A DNA stretch of 64,000 nucleotides, from assembly GCF_042434095.1 (NCBI RefSeq), contig NZ_JBHLUE010000019.1, positions 310,001-374,000 of the forward strand, written 5' to 3'. Both the position numbers and the translations under genes were made by a program. The notes beneath the pieces were generated by a model. It saw only the letters and a list, made by a program, of their open reading frames with translations. It searched no databases and was not told the origin of the DNA. Source of the DNA: KBS50 sp042434095. GTDB taxonomy: Bacteria; Actinomycetota; Actinomycetes; Mycobacteriales; Micromonosporaceae. Position 1 is the first letter of the stretch. Every line of letters starts with the position of its first letter. Below, one piece after another: positions 33,230 through 41,523 of the stretch.

Positions 33230-34282
33230 ATGGCCGAGCAGACCGGCGGCGAGCGGGAGTCGTGGAAGACCGGCGGGAAATACGTCGAGTCGGGCGGCGA
33301 GTTCACCAGGGACCAGCGGTACATCGCCACTCGGATCACCGCCGACGGTCGGGACGGCTTCCCGGTGGAGCCGGACCGCTATCGCCTGGTGGTCAGCCGG
33401 GCCTGCCCGTGGGCCAACCGCCTGATCATCGTACGGCGGCTCCTCGGCCTGGAGAGCGCCCTCTCGATGGGCGTGGCCGGCCCAACCCACGACGCGCGGA
33501 GCTGGACCTTCGACCTCGACCCGGGCGGTCGGGACCCGGTGCTCGGCATCGAGCGGCTGCAGGAGGCCTACTTCGCCCGGTTCCCCGGCTACGAGCGCGG
33601 GATCACCGTGCCGGCCATCGTGGACGTGCCCACCGGCCAGGTCGTCACCAACGACTACGCGCGGATGAGCCTCGACCTGTCGACCGAGTGGACGGCGTAC
33701 CACCGCGACGGCGCCCCGCAGCTCTACCCGGAGCCGCTGCGCGACGAGATCGACGAGGTCAACGACGGGGTGTTCCGGGACGTCAACAACGGCGTGTACC
33801 GGTGCGGCTTCGCCGGCAGCCAGGCCGCCTACGACAAGGCGTACCGGCGGCTCTTCGACCGGCTCGACCAGCTCTCCGACCGGCTGCGCGACCAGCGGTA
33901 CCTGGTCGGGGACACCATCACCGAGGCCGACGTCCGGTTGTTCACCACGCTGGTCCGGTTCGACCCGGTCTACCACGGGCACTTCAAGTGCAACCGGAAC
34001 AAGCTCACGGAGATGCCGGTGCTGTGGGCGTACGCGCGCGACCTGTTCCAGACGCCGGGCTTCGGCGACACCATCGACTTCGACCACATCAAGCGGCACT
34101 ACTACCAGGTGCACGTGGACATCAACCCGACCGGCATCGTGCCGCTGGGCCCCGACCTGTCCGGCTGGCTCACGCCGCACGGCCGCGAGGCGCTGGGCGG
34201 GCGGCCGTTCGGCGACGGCACCCCGCCACCGCCGCCGGCGGAGCACGAGCGGGTGCCGGTGGAGCACACGGCCGCGGCCTGA
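33230..34282 (+). CDS. Glutathionyl-hydroquinone reductase-like (ECM4/Xi-class GST)
   Basis: A 350-residue thioredoxin-fold enzyme. The N-terminal domain has the Xi-class active site ACPWANR, whose cysteine attacks thiol-quinol adducts. The helical C-terminal domain includes the family stretch DVNNGVYRCGFAGSQAAY and the end motif HYYQVHVDINPTGIVPLGP. Actinobacteria use mycothiol instead of glutathione, so the natural substrate is probably a mycothiolyl-hydroquinone, which is an inference. A phosphatase gene starts two bases after its stop. Confidence 0.93.
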   Translation: MAEQTGGERESWKTGGKYVESGGEFTRDQRYIATRITADGRDGFPVEPDRYRLVVSRACPWANRLIIVRRLLGLESALSMGVAGPTHDARSWTFDLDPGGRDPVLGIERLQEAYFARFPGYERGITVPAIVDVPTGQVVTNDYARMSLDLSTEWTAYHRDGAPQLYPEPLRDEIDEVNDGVFRDVNNGVYRCGFAGSQAAYDKAYRRLFDRLDQLSDRLRDQRYLVGDTITEADVRLFTTLVRFDPVYHGHFKCNRNKLTEMPVLWAYARDLFQTPGFGDTIDFDHIKRHYYQVHVDINPTGIVPLGPDLSGWLTPHGREALGGRPFGDGTPPPPPAEHERVPVEHTAAA

Positions 34283-34283
34283 G

Positions 34284-34721
34284 GTGACCGCGCCCTGGGA
34301 CCCGGCCGCGCCCGGGGTGCTGCGGCTGCCGTCCGGCCGGCTGGTCCGCGGCCGCGGCCTGCGCGCCGGGCCACCGGACGGACCGGCGCCGACGTACGCG
34401 CTCTACCTGCTCGGCCGGCCGCCGGCGGCGCCGCCCTGGGAGTTCCGGTGGCTGCGCTGGCCCGACTTCCGGCTGCCCAGCGACCGCGCCGGTGCGTACC
34501 GGCTGCTGCGGGAGGCCTGGCGGCGGACCGCGACCGACCGGGTGGAGCTGGCCTGCCGCGGCGGCCGGGGCCGGACCGGTACGGCGCTGGCCTGCCTCGC
34601 GGTGCTCGACGGGGTGCCGCCGGCCGCGGCGGTCGCCTTCGTCCGGCGGCACTACCACCCGAGGGCCGTGGAGACGCCCTGGCAGGCCCGGTACGTCCGC
34701 CGGTTCGACGCGGGCCGCTGA
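34284..34721 (+). CDS. Protein-tyrosine/dual-specificity phosphatase-like protein
   Basis: A 145-residue small phosphatase. The P-loop is ACRGGRGRTGT (C-x5-R-T pattern), with the preceding His of the usual HC replaced by Ala. An Asp in LRWPDFRLPSD is a candidate general acid. The family is common in Streptomyces and Micromonospora, but its substrates are unknown. The GTG start lies two bases after the upstream stop, so translation is coupled. Absence of the His does not by itself exclude activity. Confidence 0.8.
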   Translation: MTAPWDPAAPGVLRLPSGRLVRGRGLRAGPPDGPAPTYALYLLGRPPAAPPWEFRWLRWPDFRLPSDRAGAYRLLREAWRRTATDRVELACRGGRGRTGTALACLAVLDGVPPAAAVAFVRRHYHPRAVETPWQARYVRRFDAGR

Positions 34722-34845
34722 GGCGCCGGTCAGCCCGACGGGCCGGTGCCGACGCGACGAGCGCCGGCCGGTTCGGCGCCCGTCCAGGTCTGCGGGCTGG
34801 CCGGTTCGGCGCCGGCCGGCAGGCGCATCGACGCCGGCCGTGGGG

Positions 34846-35802
34846 TCAGTCCCGCAGTCGCCAGCCCGCGCCGGGCGACGACTTTCCGCCGCGGGCGCCC
34901 ACCAGGGCGGCGCCGTCGCCGGCCCGGGCCCCGCTGTCCCGCCGGGTGTCGTCCGCGTCGCCGGCGGCCCGCTCGGCGCCGACCCGGTCGCTGTCGTCGT
35001 CGGCGGCCAGCCCGGCGCCGACCCGGTCGCTGTCCTCCGCGTCGGCCCCGGCGTCGGCCGGGTCGAGGGCCGCGGCCTCGCGCCGGCGGCGGGACAGCAC
35101 CAGATAGCCGACCCCGACCCCGGCGCCCGCGATCACGCCGCCGGCCAGCGCCACGCCGATCTCGCCGGTGAGCCCCAGCGACGCGCCGGAGCCGTCCGTC
35201 GCCGGCTGCGCCACGCCCGGGTCGGCGGCCCCGGGGTCGGCGCCGGAGTCCCCGTGCCCGGCGTGCCCGGCCGCCGGCGTGCCGGCCACCAGCGCGATAC
35301 TGGCCGCCGGGTGCGCGCCGCCGGGCGGATCGGCCCAGGTGACCACGGTGCCGTCGGAGTACGTCTGCACGACCGGCAGCGTCAGCCGGTCACCCTGGGG
35401 CAGCGGACCGAGCGAGACGCCCAGCTCGATGGGGCCCACGGTGGCCGGCCGATCGGCGCGGACGAAGGTGATCGAGCTGACCACGTCGGTGACCGCCTCC
35501 TGGTGCATCCCGGGCACCGCCTGGCCGAGGTGCCGGCTGGTGATCTTCGGACCCCAGCCGTCCACCGACATCGGGTACACCTCGGCCACGGTGCTGTCCG
35601 CCGGGAACCGCACCTCCACCCGCGTGGTGTACGCGCCGGGCCGGTCCTCGGTGAGCCGGACGGTCAGATCGGCCGCGTCGCCCCGGACCGCCTGGGCCGG
35701 GACGACCGTGACGTCGGCGTGCGCGTGGCCGGCCCACAGCAGCACGCCGAGCAGCGCCGTACCGATCGCCAGCGCACCGCGTACCAGCACCGAGACCACC
35801 AT
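34846..35802 (-). CDS. YcnI-domain (DUF1775) exported protein
   Basis: A 318-residue membrane-anchored protein. A signal peptide is followed by a DUF1775/YcnI domain (about residues 30-180; DVTVVPAQAVRGDAADLTVRL and SVDGWGPKI). A membrane helix lies at about 218-240 and a charged cytoplasmic tail follows. YcnI binds copper through a mature N-terminal His. Here the sequence is GHA-HA-DVTV, so that His would be N-terminal only if cleavage occurs after GHA; cleavage after AHA would remove it. No CopC/CopD gene accompanies it. The tail contains two copies of a DSDRVGAGLAADDD-like unit. Confidence 0.8.
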   Translation of the reverse strand: MVVSVLVRGALAIGTALLGVLLWAGHAHADVTVVPAQAVRGDAADLTVRLTEDRPGAYTTRVEVRFPADSTVAEVYPMSVDGWGPKITSRHLGQAVPGMHQEAVTDVVSSITFVRADRPATVGPIELGVSLGPLPQGDRLTLPVVQTYSDGTVVTWADPPGGAHPAASIALVAGTPAAGHAGHGDSGADPGAADPGVAQPATDGSGASLGLTGEIGVALAGGVIAGAGVGVGYLVLSRRRREAAALDPADAGADAEDSDRVGAGLAADDDSDRVGAERAAGDADDTRRDSGARAGDGAALVGARGGKSSPGAGWRLRD

Positions 35803-35946
35803 CCGAACCCTCCATCCGCCGTGGGTTCGCGCCGCGTCCGGCGCGACCCCTGCCAGGTAGTTCGGATCGCGACCGGCAAAGGTTCAACGCCCGGCCGATT
35901 TGCCCGCCCGGCCGCTCGCCGGTCGCCGGCCGTGCCGACCGGCCGG

Positions 35947-37182
35947 TCAGTATGACCAGGTCAGCGCGCCATCCGGGCTCACCGTGACGGTGCCGCCCAC
36001 CGACACCTCCGGGTGTTCCACCGTCGTGGCGAACTCGTTCGGGCTGACCATCGAGGTGTAGCGCACCTCGAGCCGGCCGGGGCGTACGGTTTCCACCGTC
36101 GCCCGCCGGCCGTCCCACCGCGGCTCGTCGACCGGCTTGACCTCGATGCCCGGCTGGTCCAGCACGCGCCAGTGGACGTCCCGCTCGTACAGGATGATCC
36201 CGGGTACGTGGAATGGGCAGTCGCGAGGGCTCAGCTCCGTGCTCCGGGCACAGGCGGCGAGGTACGCGGCCACCTGGATCCGGATCGCCGCGACGGCCTC
36301 CGGCTTGACGGTCACCGCCACCGGCACGGCTACCGGGTCGAGCGCGCCCGGCCGGCCGGCGATCACGGCGTCGCCGGGCGCCGCCGTGACCAGCGGATCG
36401 TCGGCCGGGATGGCCACCGCGTACCGGCCCGGGAACACCGGCACGGCGGCCTGGGCGCCGGCCACGGGCGCGGCCGTCACGGTGACGCCGCCGAGCCGGA
36501 CCCGGTCCGCGGCCGGCGTCACCAGCAGCACCATCGCCATCCCGCCGTCGGAGATGCGCCACGGCCGGGACGACCCCACCCGGTCCCGGGTCAACCACAC
36601 CGTGCTGCTCAACTCCGTCCCGCCGATCCGGTAGGTGATCGGCAGGTAGGCGCGGCTGCGGTCGGGGCGGCGGGTGTCGTCCCGAGGATCGCCGTAGCCG
36701 ACCCGGCCGGTCCGCAGGTCGGTCGGCGGCTCGTACCCCTCGCGCAGCGCCGGGTCCCGGCAGCTCGGCGCGGCGCAGCCGACGAGCCGGCCGGCCCGCT
36801 CGGCGTCGCGGTCGGCGAGCGCCGCGAACAGCTCCCGGACCGGGCGGTCCGGCGCCCCGTCCAGGGCACCGAGCACGACGACGGCCGCCGGCAGCAGCAC
36901 GGCCGCCGCGACGGCGGCCGGCAGCAGCGTCCGGCGGCCCGCCCACCACCGCCCTCGGGCCGGATCGCCCGAAGGCGGATCGGGCGGCTCGAACGCCGCA
37001 TCGCCCGCCCGCGGAGCCGGTGGCGGGTCGCCGCGCACATCCGCCGACCGAACGCGCGGCGCCGGGCCGGGCGGCGGATCGCGCTGCGGCAGGGCGGACC
37101 CGCAGGATCGGCAGAACCGGGCCCCTGGACGGGCCGGCGTGGCGCAGGCCGGGCAGCGCCGCGGACCCACCGGCGCGGTCAC
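35947..37182 (-). CDS. Zinc-ribbon membrane protein of unknown function
   Basis: A 411-residue protein. The N-terminus is a double-Cys zinc ribbon (CPAC...CRSCG, residues 8-31), then a Pro-rich linker and one membrane helix near residues 85-107. The rest is predicted extracytoplasmic, with two cysteine pairs (VGCAAPSCRD and AACARSTELSPRDCPF), and ends in beta-rich sequence TVSPDGALTWSY. The GTG start overlaps the stop of the VirD4/TraG-like gene (GTGA). The group of three genes 35947-39981 therefore looks like one operon. No enzyme motif was recognised. Confidence 0.75.
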   Translation of the reverse strand: MTAPVGPRRCPACATPARPGARFCRSCGSALPQRDPPPGPAPRVRSADVRGDPPPAPRAGDAAFEPPDPPSGDPARGRWWAGRRTLLPAAVAAAVLLPAAVVVLGALDGAPDRPVRELFAALADRDAERAGRLVGCAAPSCRDPALREGYEPPTDLRTGRVGYGDPRDDTRRPDRSRAYLPITYRIGGTELSSTVWLTRDRVGSSRPWRISDGGMAMVLLVTPAADRVRLGGVTVTAAPVAGAQAAVPVFPGRYAVAIPADDPLVTAAPGDAVIAGRPGALDPVAVPVAVTVKPEAVAAIRIQVAAYLAACARSTELSPRDCPFHVPGIILYERDVHWRVLDQPGIEVKPVDEPRWDGRRATVETVRPGRLEVRYTSMVSPNEFATTVEHPEVSVGGTVTVSPDGALTWSY

Positions 37183-38516
37183 GGCTGCGCCCGGGCCGGG
37201 ACCGTGGTGAAGCCGGACCGGACGCGGTACGGCTCCATCAGCTCGGCTGGTCGCGCCTCGACCAGCAGCGGCGGGTCCGACCGGTAGAACAGCCAGGCCC
37301 GCCCCGGCGGCAGTTGCTGGAGCGTCTCCACCGGCAGCACCGGCCGGTGCAGCGCGCCGGTCAGGTACCGCCCGCTCGAATAGCTGACCCGCGCCTCGCG
37401 GAACTCCCCCGCCCAGCCCGACACGTCCCGCAGGTCGTCGCCGTTGCACAGCCCACCGAAGAGCGCCTTCGCGGTGCTGGCCGTGACGATCGCCTGCTGA
37501 CCGTCCCGGCCGTACCGGCCGCGCAGCGCGGCCAGGCTCTGCGCTGCCCACAGGGTGACGATCCCGCGCTCGCCGCCCTCGGCGAGCAGCGCGGGCAGCG
37601 ACTCCACCGGCGCCACCGCGGGCAGGTCGTCCAGCACCAGCAGCAGGCCCGGGTCGATCCGGCCGGTCGACGAGCGCCCGGCCCGGTCCGTGGCCCGCTG
37701 CACGATCGCATCGACCAGCGCCGCCACCAGCGGCACGGCGGCCCGCCGGTGATCGGCCTGGCAGACCACGAACAGCGTCGAGCCGGACTCCAGGAAGCCG
37801 TCGAGGTCCAGGGTGGTGCCGGCCGTTGCGTCCCGGACCCGCGGCTCGGCCATCGCGTCCAGGGCGTGCCGCGCCAGCCCGTACGCGGCCGACCGCTCGG
37901 GGTCGGCGAGCCGCGCGGTGGCGGCGAGCTCCGCGGACCACCCGGCCGCGCCGGCGGCGGCCCGTTCCAGGATGCCCACCGGCTCGGCCAGGTCCCGGCC
38001 CGCCAGCCAGCCGAGCACGGCCCCGGCATCCCGGCGGGCGAGCGCCGCGGCGTGCAGCAGCCCGCGCAGCAGCGCGGCCGCGGCGGTGCCCCGGTACGCG
38101 TCGGCGCGGTCCCCCGAGCCGGTGGTCGAGACCAGCGCCCAGGCTCGGCGGTAGGCCACGGCCGGGTCGGCGCAGCCGGCCAGCGGGGACCACCGCACCC
38201 GCTCCGGGCCGGACCGGGCGGCGAACGGGTCGTACACGTACAGGTCCCCGCCGCGCCGGGCCGCCACCCGGCGGCGCCAGTCGCCCGCGGCCCGCAGCAG
38301 GTGGTCGCGGGTGCCGGCGCACAGCACGGCGCCGTCCCAGTGCATCAGCGTCGGTACGAGCAGCCCGGCCGCGTGTCCGTAGCCGGGCGGGGCCACCACC
38401 CCGACCGAGTCGGCGGGCGCCGACCAGCACGGCTGATGGCCGTCGACCACGTCGAGGCCCAGGTACACCTGTCGGCGCGGGCGGACCTCGAACGGCGGCA
38501 GCGGCGGGTAGTCCAC
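37179..38516 (-). CDS. VirD4/TraG-like ATPase
   Basis: A 445-residue protein resembling the C-terminal part of type IV coupling proteins. The Walker B region is GLLLVLDDLPAVAPVESLPALLAEGGERGIVTLWAAQSLAAL, where TraG-like proteins read LDE and then AxQS, followed by a typical AKALFGGLCNGDDLRDVSGWAG. The P-loop position reads VAPPGYGHA, without the usual GKT/GKS, so nucleotide binding may be altered. It has no membrane helices. No relaxase or conjugation genes are near. It is coupled to the zinc-ribbon membrane protein (overlap of four bases) and lies four bases after the M48 gene. Confidence 0.8.
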   Translation of the reverse strand: MDYPPLPPFEVRPRRQVYLGLDVVDGHQPCWSAPADSVGVVAPPGYGHAAGLLVPTLMHWDGAVLCAGTRDHLLRAAGDWRRRVAARRGGDLYVYDPFAARSGPERVRWSPLAGCADPAVAYRRAWALVSTTGSGDRADAYRGTAAAALLRGLLHAAALARRDAGAVLGWLAGRDLAEPVGILERAAAGAAGWSAELAATARLADPERSAAYGLARHALDAMAEPRVRDATAGTTLDLDGFLESGSTLFVVCQADHRRAAVPLVAALVDAIVQRATDRAGRSSTGRIDPGLLLVLDDLPAVAPVESLPALLAEGGERGIVTLWAAQSLAALRGRYGRDGQQAIVTASTAKALFGGLCNGDDLRDVSGWAGEFREARVSYSSGRYLTGALHRPVLPVETLQQLPPGRAWLFYRSDPPLLVEARPAELMEPYRVRSGFTTVPARAQP

Positions 38517-38520
38517 GCGT

Positions 38521-39981
38521 TCACCAGCCCTTCTCCAGCGTCACCCCGGGCGTCCAGCCGGGCAGCGCCCGGGAGAGCGGGTGATGCTCCCGGACCGGGT
38601 AGCGGTGGCCGGGCCGCTCCAGCCGTTCCAGCCGCAGCTCGATCGGCGGATGGCCGGCGTAGACGACCTCCTCCCACCCGGTGCGGGGCTCGTCGAAGGT
38701 GCCGGCGATCCCGGCGAGGACGACCCGCAGCGGGTCGGCGTAGCCGGCCCGGGCCGCCACGGCATCCGCCCGGAACTCGGCCTCGCGGAAGGTGCCCACC
38801 TGGAGCGGGATGACCAGGTACTCGGCGGTGATGCGGATCGGCCAGAGCAGGACCCGCAGGGCGAAGTGCAGGGTCCGGAGCTTTTCCCGCTTCAGCAACT
38901 GGTAGCCGAGTTCGGAGAGGAGATACAGCGGCAGCGTGACGCCGAGCGACCAGGCCCGGGCGAGGGCGTCCCCGCCCACCCAGTGCCCGACCTCGTGCGC
39001 CAGCACGGCCGCGACCTGCCGCCGGTCGTACGAGACGTGGTCGAGCAGGCCGGTGTGCACCACCACGTACCGGTGCCCGGCCGCGGCGTTGGGCGTGGGG
39101 TGGTCCCGGACCAGCAGTTGCGGCATCGAGCGCAGGCCGAGCCGGCCGGTCACCTCGGCGAGGATCGGCAGCAGCCAGGCGGCCTCCCGGCGGGACGGCC
39201 GCCGGGCGCCGGCCAGCCGCCACCACATCCGCTCGGTGGCCATCGAGTAGGCCACGTAGAGCGCGCCGACCACCAGCGCCGTGACGACCTGCCCGACCGC
39301 GAGGGTCCACGGCCAGATCGGGTCGTTCGCATAGAGCGCCTCCCACGGCCAAACGGCGGCGATCCAGGCCAGCGTGGTGGCCCCGTTCAGGGCGCCCAGA
39401 ATGCCGCCGATGATCCCGCCCAGCTGGGCCGCCGCGGTCGGCAGCAGCTCCCGGGCCGAGATCGGCAGCGGGATGACCCAGGTCAGCATCGTGTCGATCC
39501 GGCGCAGCATGCCCGGGCCGGCCACCGTGCCGGACAGCGCGCCGGCGAGGCCGCCGAACAGCGCGCCCACCGCGCCGAGCAGCACCACGAGCGGCACGTT
39601 GAACCAGCCGGCCACGATCCCCACCAGGGTGGCCGGGACGTTCCGACCGACGGTCCCGCGGACCAGGGTGGCGAGGGACGGCCAGCGGCGCTGCGCGGGC
39701 AGCCGTCCCGTGGGCGGCAGCCGTTCCTCCGGCAGCGGCGTCCGCGGCGCCGGAATGGCCGGTACAGGAGCGGCCGGCCACTCCCCCACGACCGGCGCGT
39801 CCTGGCCGGCGCCTCCGTCCTCGCCGGCGCGCAGGCCGTCACGTGGCGCCGGGCCGGGCGGCGCTTGGGGGCCGGGCGGCGCTTGGGGGCCGGGCGGCGC
39901 TTGGGGGTCGATCCCGGCGCCGCACCGACCGCACACCGTCGCGTCGGCGGGGTTGGGCCACCCGCACTGGTCGCAGTACAT
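38521..39981 (-). CDS. Zinc-ribbon M48-family membrane metalloprotease
   Basis: A 486-residue protein. The N-terminus is a zinc ribbon (CDQCG...CGRCG). It is followed by a Pro-rich stretch with three 18-base repeats (39853-39906, PQAPPG each). Membrane helices flank an HtpX-like peptidase domain with HEVGH and the downstream zinc ligand in EAEFRADAVAA. M48 enzymes degrade misfolded membrane proteins. The shared zinc-ribbon design with the protein at 35947-37182 suggests that the three-gene set works in one membrane process that I cannot name. The ATG at 39981 is retained because it begins the zinc ribbon. Confidence 0.87.
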   Translation of the reverse strand: MYCDQCGWPNPADATVCGRCGAGIDPQAPPGPQAPPGPQAPPGPAPRDGLRAGEDGGAGQDAPVVGEWPAAPVPAIPAPRTPLPEERLPPTGRLPAQRRWPSLATLVRGTVGRNVPATLVGIVAGWFNVPLVVLLGAVGALFGGLAGALSGTVAGPGMLRRIDTMLTWVIPLPISARELLPTAAAQLGGIIGGILGALNGATTLAWIAAVWPWEALYANDPIWPWTLAVGQVVTALVVGALYVAYSMATERMWWRLAGARRPSRREAAWLLPILAEVTGRLGLRSMPQLLVRDHPTPNAAAGHRYVVVHTGLLDHVSYDRRQVAAVLAHEVGHWVGGDALARAWSLGVTLPLYLLSELGYQLLKREKLRTLHFALRVLLWPIRITAEYLVIPLQVGTFREAEFRADAVAARAGYADPLRVVLAGIAGTFDEPRTGWEEVVYAGHPPIELRLERLERPGHRYPVREHHPLSRALPGWTPGVTLEKGW

Positions 39982-40130
39982 CGGCGGTCACCTCCCCGTG
40001 CCCGGCTGGCACGAGCCGCGGCAAGCGGTTGGCGGAAATCGACCTGAGTCAACGGTAACCTTCCGTCGCCCACCCGCCTACCCTCGGTCGCGATCGCGAC
40101 CATGACCGGCCCCGGGCCGGGGTCCGTGCG

Positions 40131-40220
40131 GGGCCGGCGCGACCAGCCGGCGCGGTCAGCCGGCCGGCGCGACCAGCCGACGTAGTCAGCCGGCCGGCGC
40201 GACCAGCCGGCGCGGTCAGC
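40131..40220. repeat. Three 30-base tandem repeats
   Basis: Units begin at 40131, 40161 and 40191 and share GCGCGACCAGCC and GTCAGC. The last unit contains the stop codon of the kinase gene at 40216-40218; the other two lie beyond it. This looks like local slippage duplication of the gene's 3' end. The rest of the 39982-40215 gap shows nothing else. Confidence 0.7.
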
Positions 40221-40701
40221 CGGCCGGGGTGATCCGCCTGCCGAGGCGGACCGTGGTGCCCCACGGGCCGCCGCAGACGTCCGCCTCGTCCATCAGGGCG
40301 TCCATCAGCATCCGACCCCGGCCACGACCGGCGGACCGCGGGTCGACCCGCGGCTCCGTCCAGCCACCGGTGTCCCGGATCTCGGCCGCCAACCGTCCGG
40401 CACGCAGCCAGAGGCGCACGGTCACCCGTTGATCCCCGGCGAACCCGTACCCGTGCTCGATGGCGTTGGCGCAGGCCTCGCCCACCGCCACCAGGACGTC
40501 GTCGGCCACCAGCTCCGGCACGCCGGCGGCGGCCAACCAGCGCCGCAGGTCCGCGCGCAACGGCGCCAGCTCGGTCGCCCGGGCCGCGATCGAGGCGTGG
40601 AACGGCCGGGCCGGGCGCGACCGCAGGACCGTATCGCCGGCCGCGGCCTCGAGCCCCTCGCCCACCCGTCCGCCCCTTTCCCGCACCGCCGGCGTGTCCA
40701 T
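40216..40701 (-). CDS. RsbW-like anti-sigma factor/ATP-binding protein
   Basis: A 161-residue GHKL-type serine kinase-like protein. The N box is VAVGEACANAIEHGYG and the G1/G2 boxes are AEIRDTGGW and GRGRGRMLMDALMD. These proteins bind an alternative sigma factor or its antagonist in the cytoplasm. No sigma factor or anti-anti-sigma gene is adjacent. I used the ATG at 40701 because the in-frame extension to 40851 consists of repeated Arg/Gly-rich sequence. Confidence 0.85.
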   Translation of the reverse strand: MDTPAVRERGGRVGEGLEAAAGDTVLRSRPARPFHASIAARATELAPLRADLRRWLAAAGVPELVADDVLVAVGEACANAIEHGYGFAGDQRVTVRLWLRAGRLAAEIRDTGGWTEPRVDPRSAGRGRGRMLMDALMDEADVCGGPWGTTVRLGRRITPAG

Positions 40702-40900
40702 CGCCAGACAACTCCCGGTGACGCAGGTCGGATCGTGCCCCCCGGTGCCGGACAGATTATCTCGTCCGCCGCCGGGGCGCCGACGCCAGTAGGCCACCAA
40801 GCGCGGCCGATGCCCGTCGGTCACCAGACGCGACCGATGCCCGTCGGCCATGGAGGCACGGCCGACGCCCGTCGGCCACTGGGCGCGGACCGGAGCCGGG

Positions 40901-41227
40901 TCAGGCGCCGGTAACCACCACGGTGGTCTCGAACCGCTCGGCGCCGGTGGAGCCGGCCCAATCGCGGCGGCGTGCCAGCCGTACGGGCGTGCTGCCGGGG
41001 CTCAGCGCGGCGAACCGGAACCGCCGCTCGCCGCCCCCACCGCGACCGGTCCCGTCCCCGGCGGCGTAGTCGTCGCCGTCGAGCCGGAGCACCTGCGGGT
41101 CGTACGCGTCGAGCGCCCACCGGTAGCCCGAGGTCGGTGTCTCGGGCAGCACGATCAGCACGATGTCCTCCGGCGCCGCCCGGTGGATCCCGCCGGCGGC
41201 GTCCCGGTCCAGTCTCAGCTCGGCCAT
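40901..41227 (-). CDS. Chagasin-like protease inhibitor (I42) domain protein
   Basis: A 108-residue protein matching the inhibitor I42 fold. Loop motifs are LPETPTSGYRW (NPTTGY-like) and GGGGERRFRFAALSPGSTPVRLARRRDW (GxGG and RPW-like). No signal peptide is seen with this start, although chagasin homologues are often exported. The ATG at 41227 has GGAGGG upstream. It is separated from the valS gene by a 52-bp terminator repeat. Confidence 0.8.
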   Translation of the reverse strand: MAELRLDRDAAGGIHRAAPEDIVLIVLPETPTSGYRWALDAYDPQVLRLDGDDYAAGDGTGRGGGGERRFRFAALSPGSTPVRLARRRDWAGSTGAERFETTVVVTGA

Positions 41228-41301
41228 GACCCATCCCTCCGCCACCGCATGTCCCGCCCATCGTCCGCCAGCGCCCCCCACGGGTAAAGCTCCGGGAGCG
41301 G

Positions 41302-41355
41302 GAAGGAAGGGCACCTTGTTATCGCTTTTTGTAGCGGAAGGGGCCCTTCCTAACC
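41302..41355. repeat. 52-bp palindromic repeat, copy 3 (likely terminator)
   Basis: GAAGGAAGGGCACCTTGTTA, then CTTTTTGTAGC, then GGAAGGGGCCCTTCC. One arm base differs from copies 1 and 2 (CACC for CCCC). It lies downstream of valS and upstream of the I42 gene, both on the minus strand. Confidence 0.8.
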
Positions 41356-41420
41356 CCCGGGCCGACGCCGGGCGCCGGCTGGACCTGCCGCGCCGGAAGC
41401 CTGCCGGCCCGGCCGCGCGT

Positions 41421-41520
41421 CGGGCGGGCCGGCCGCGCGCCGGGCGGACCCGCCGCGCGCCGGGCGGACCCGCCGCGCGCCGGGCGGACCCGCCGCGCGC
41501 CGGGCGGGCCGGCCGCGCGG
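41421..41520. repeat. Five 20-base tandem repeats after valS
   Basis: Units of the form CGGGCGGACCCGCCGCGCGC start at 41421, 41441, 41461, 41481 and 41501. The two outer units are diverged. They fill the space between the valS stop (41524) and the terminator repeat. They have no spacers, so this is a simple tandem array and not a CRISPR. Confidence 0.75.
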
Positions 41521-41523
41521 CCG

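Noticed and set aside
34846..35802. YcnI protein that has lost its copper-binding His
   Set aside because: A signal cleavage after GHA would leave His at the N-terminus, so loss cannot be claimed.
37179..38516. Integrated conjugative element
   Set aside because: The VirD4/TraG-like ATPase is alone; there is no relaxase, integrase, attachment site or other transfer gene.
41421..41520. CRISPR-like repeat array
   Set aside because: The 20-base units are contiguous with no spacers, and no cas genes are present.
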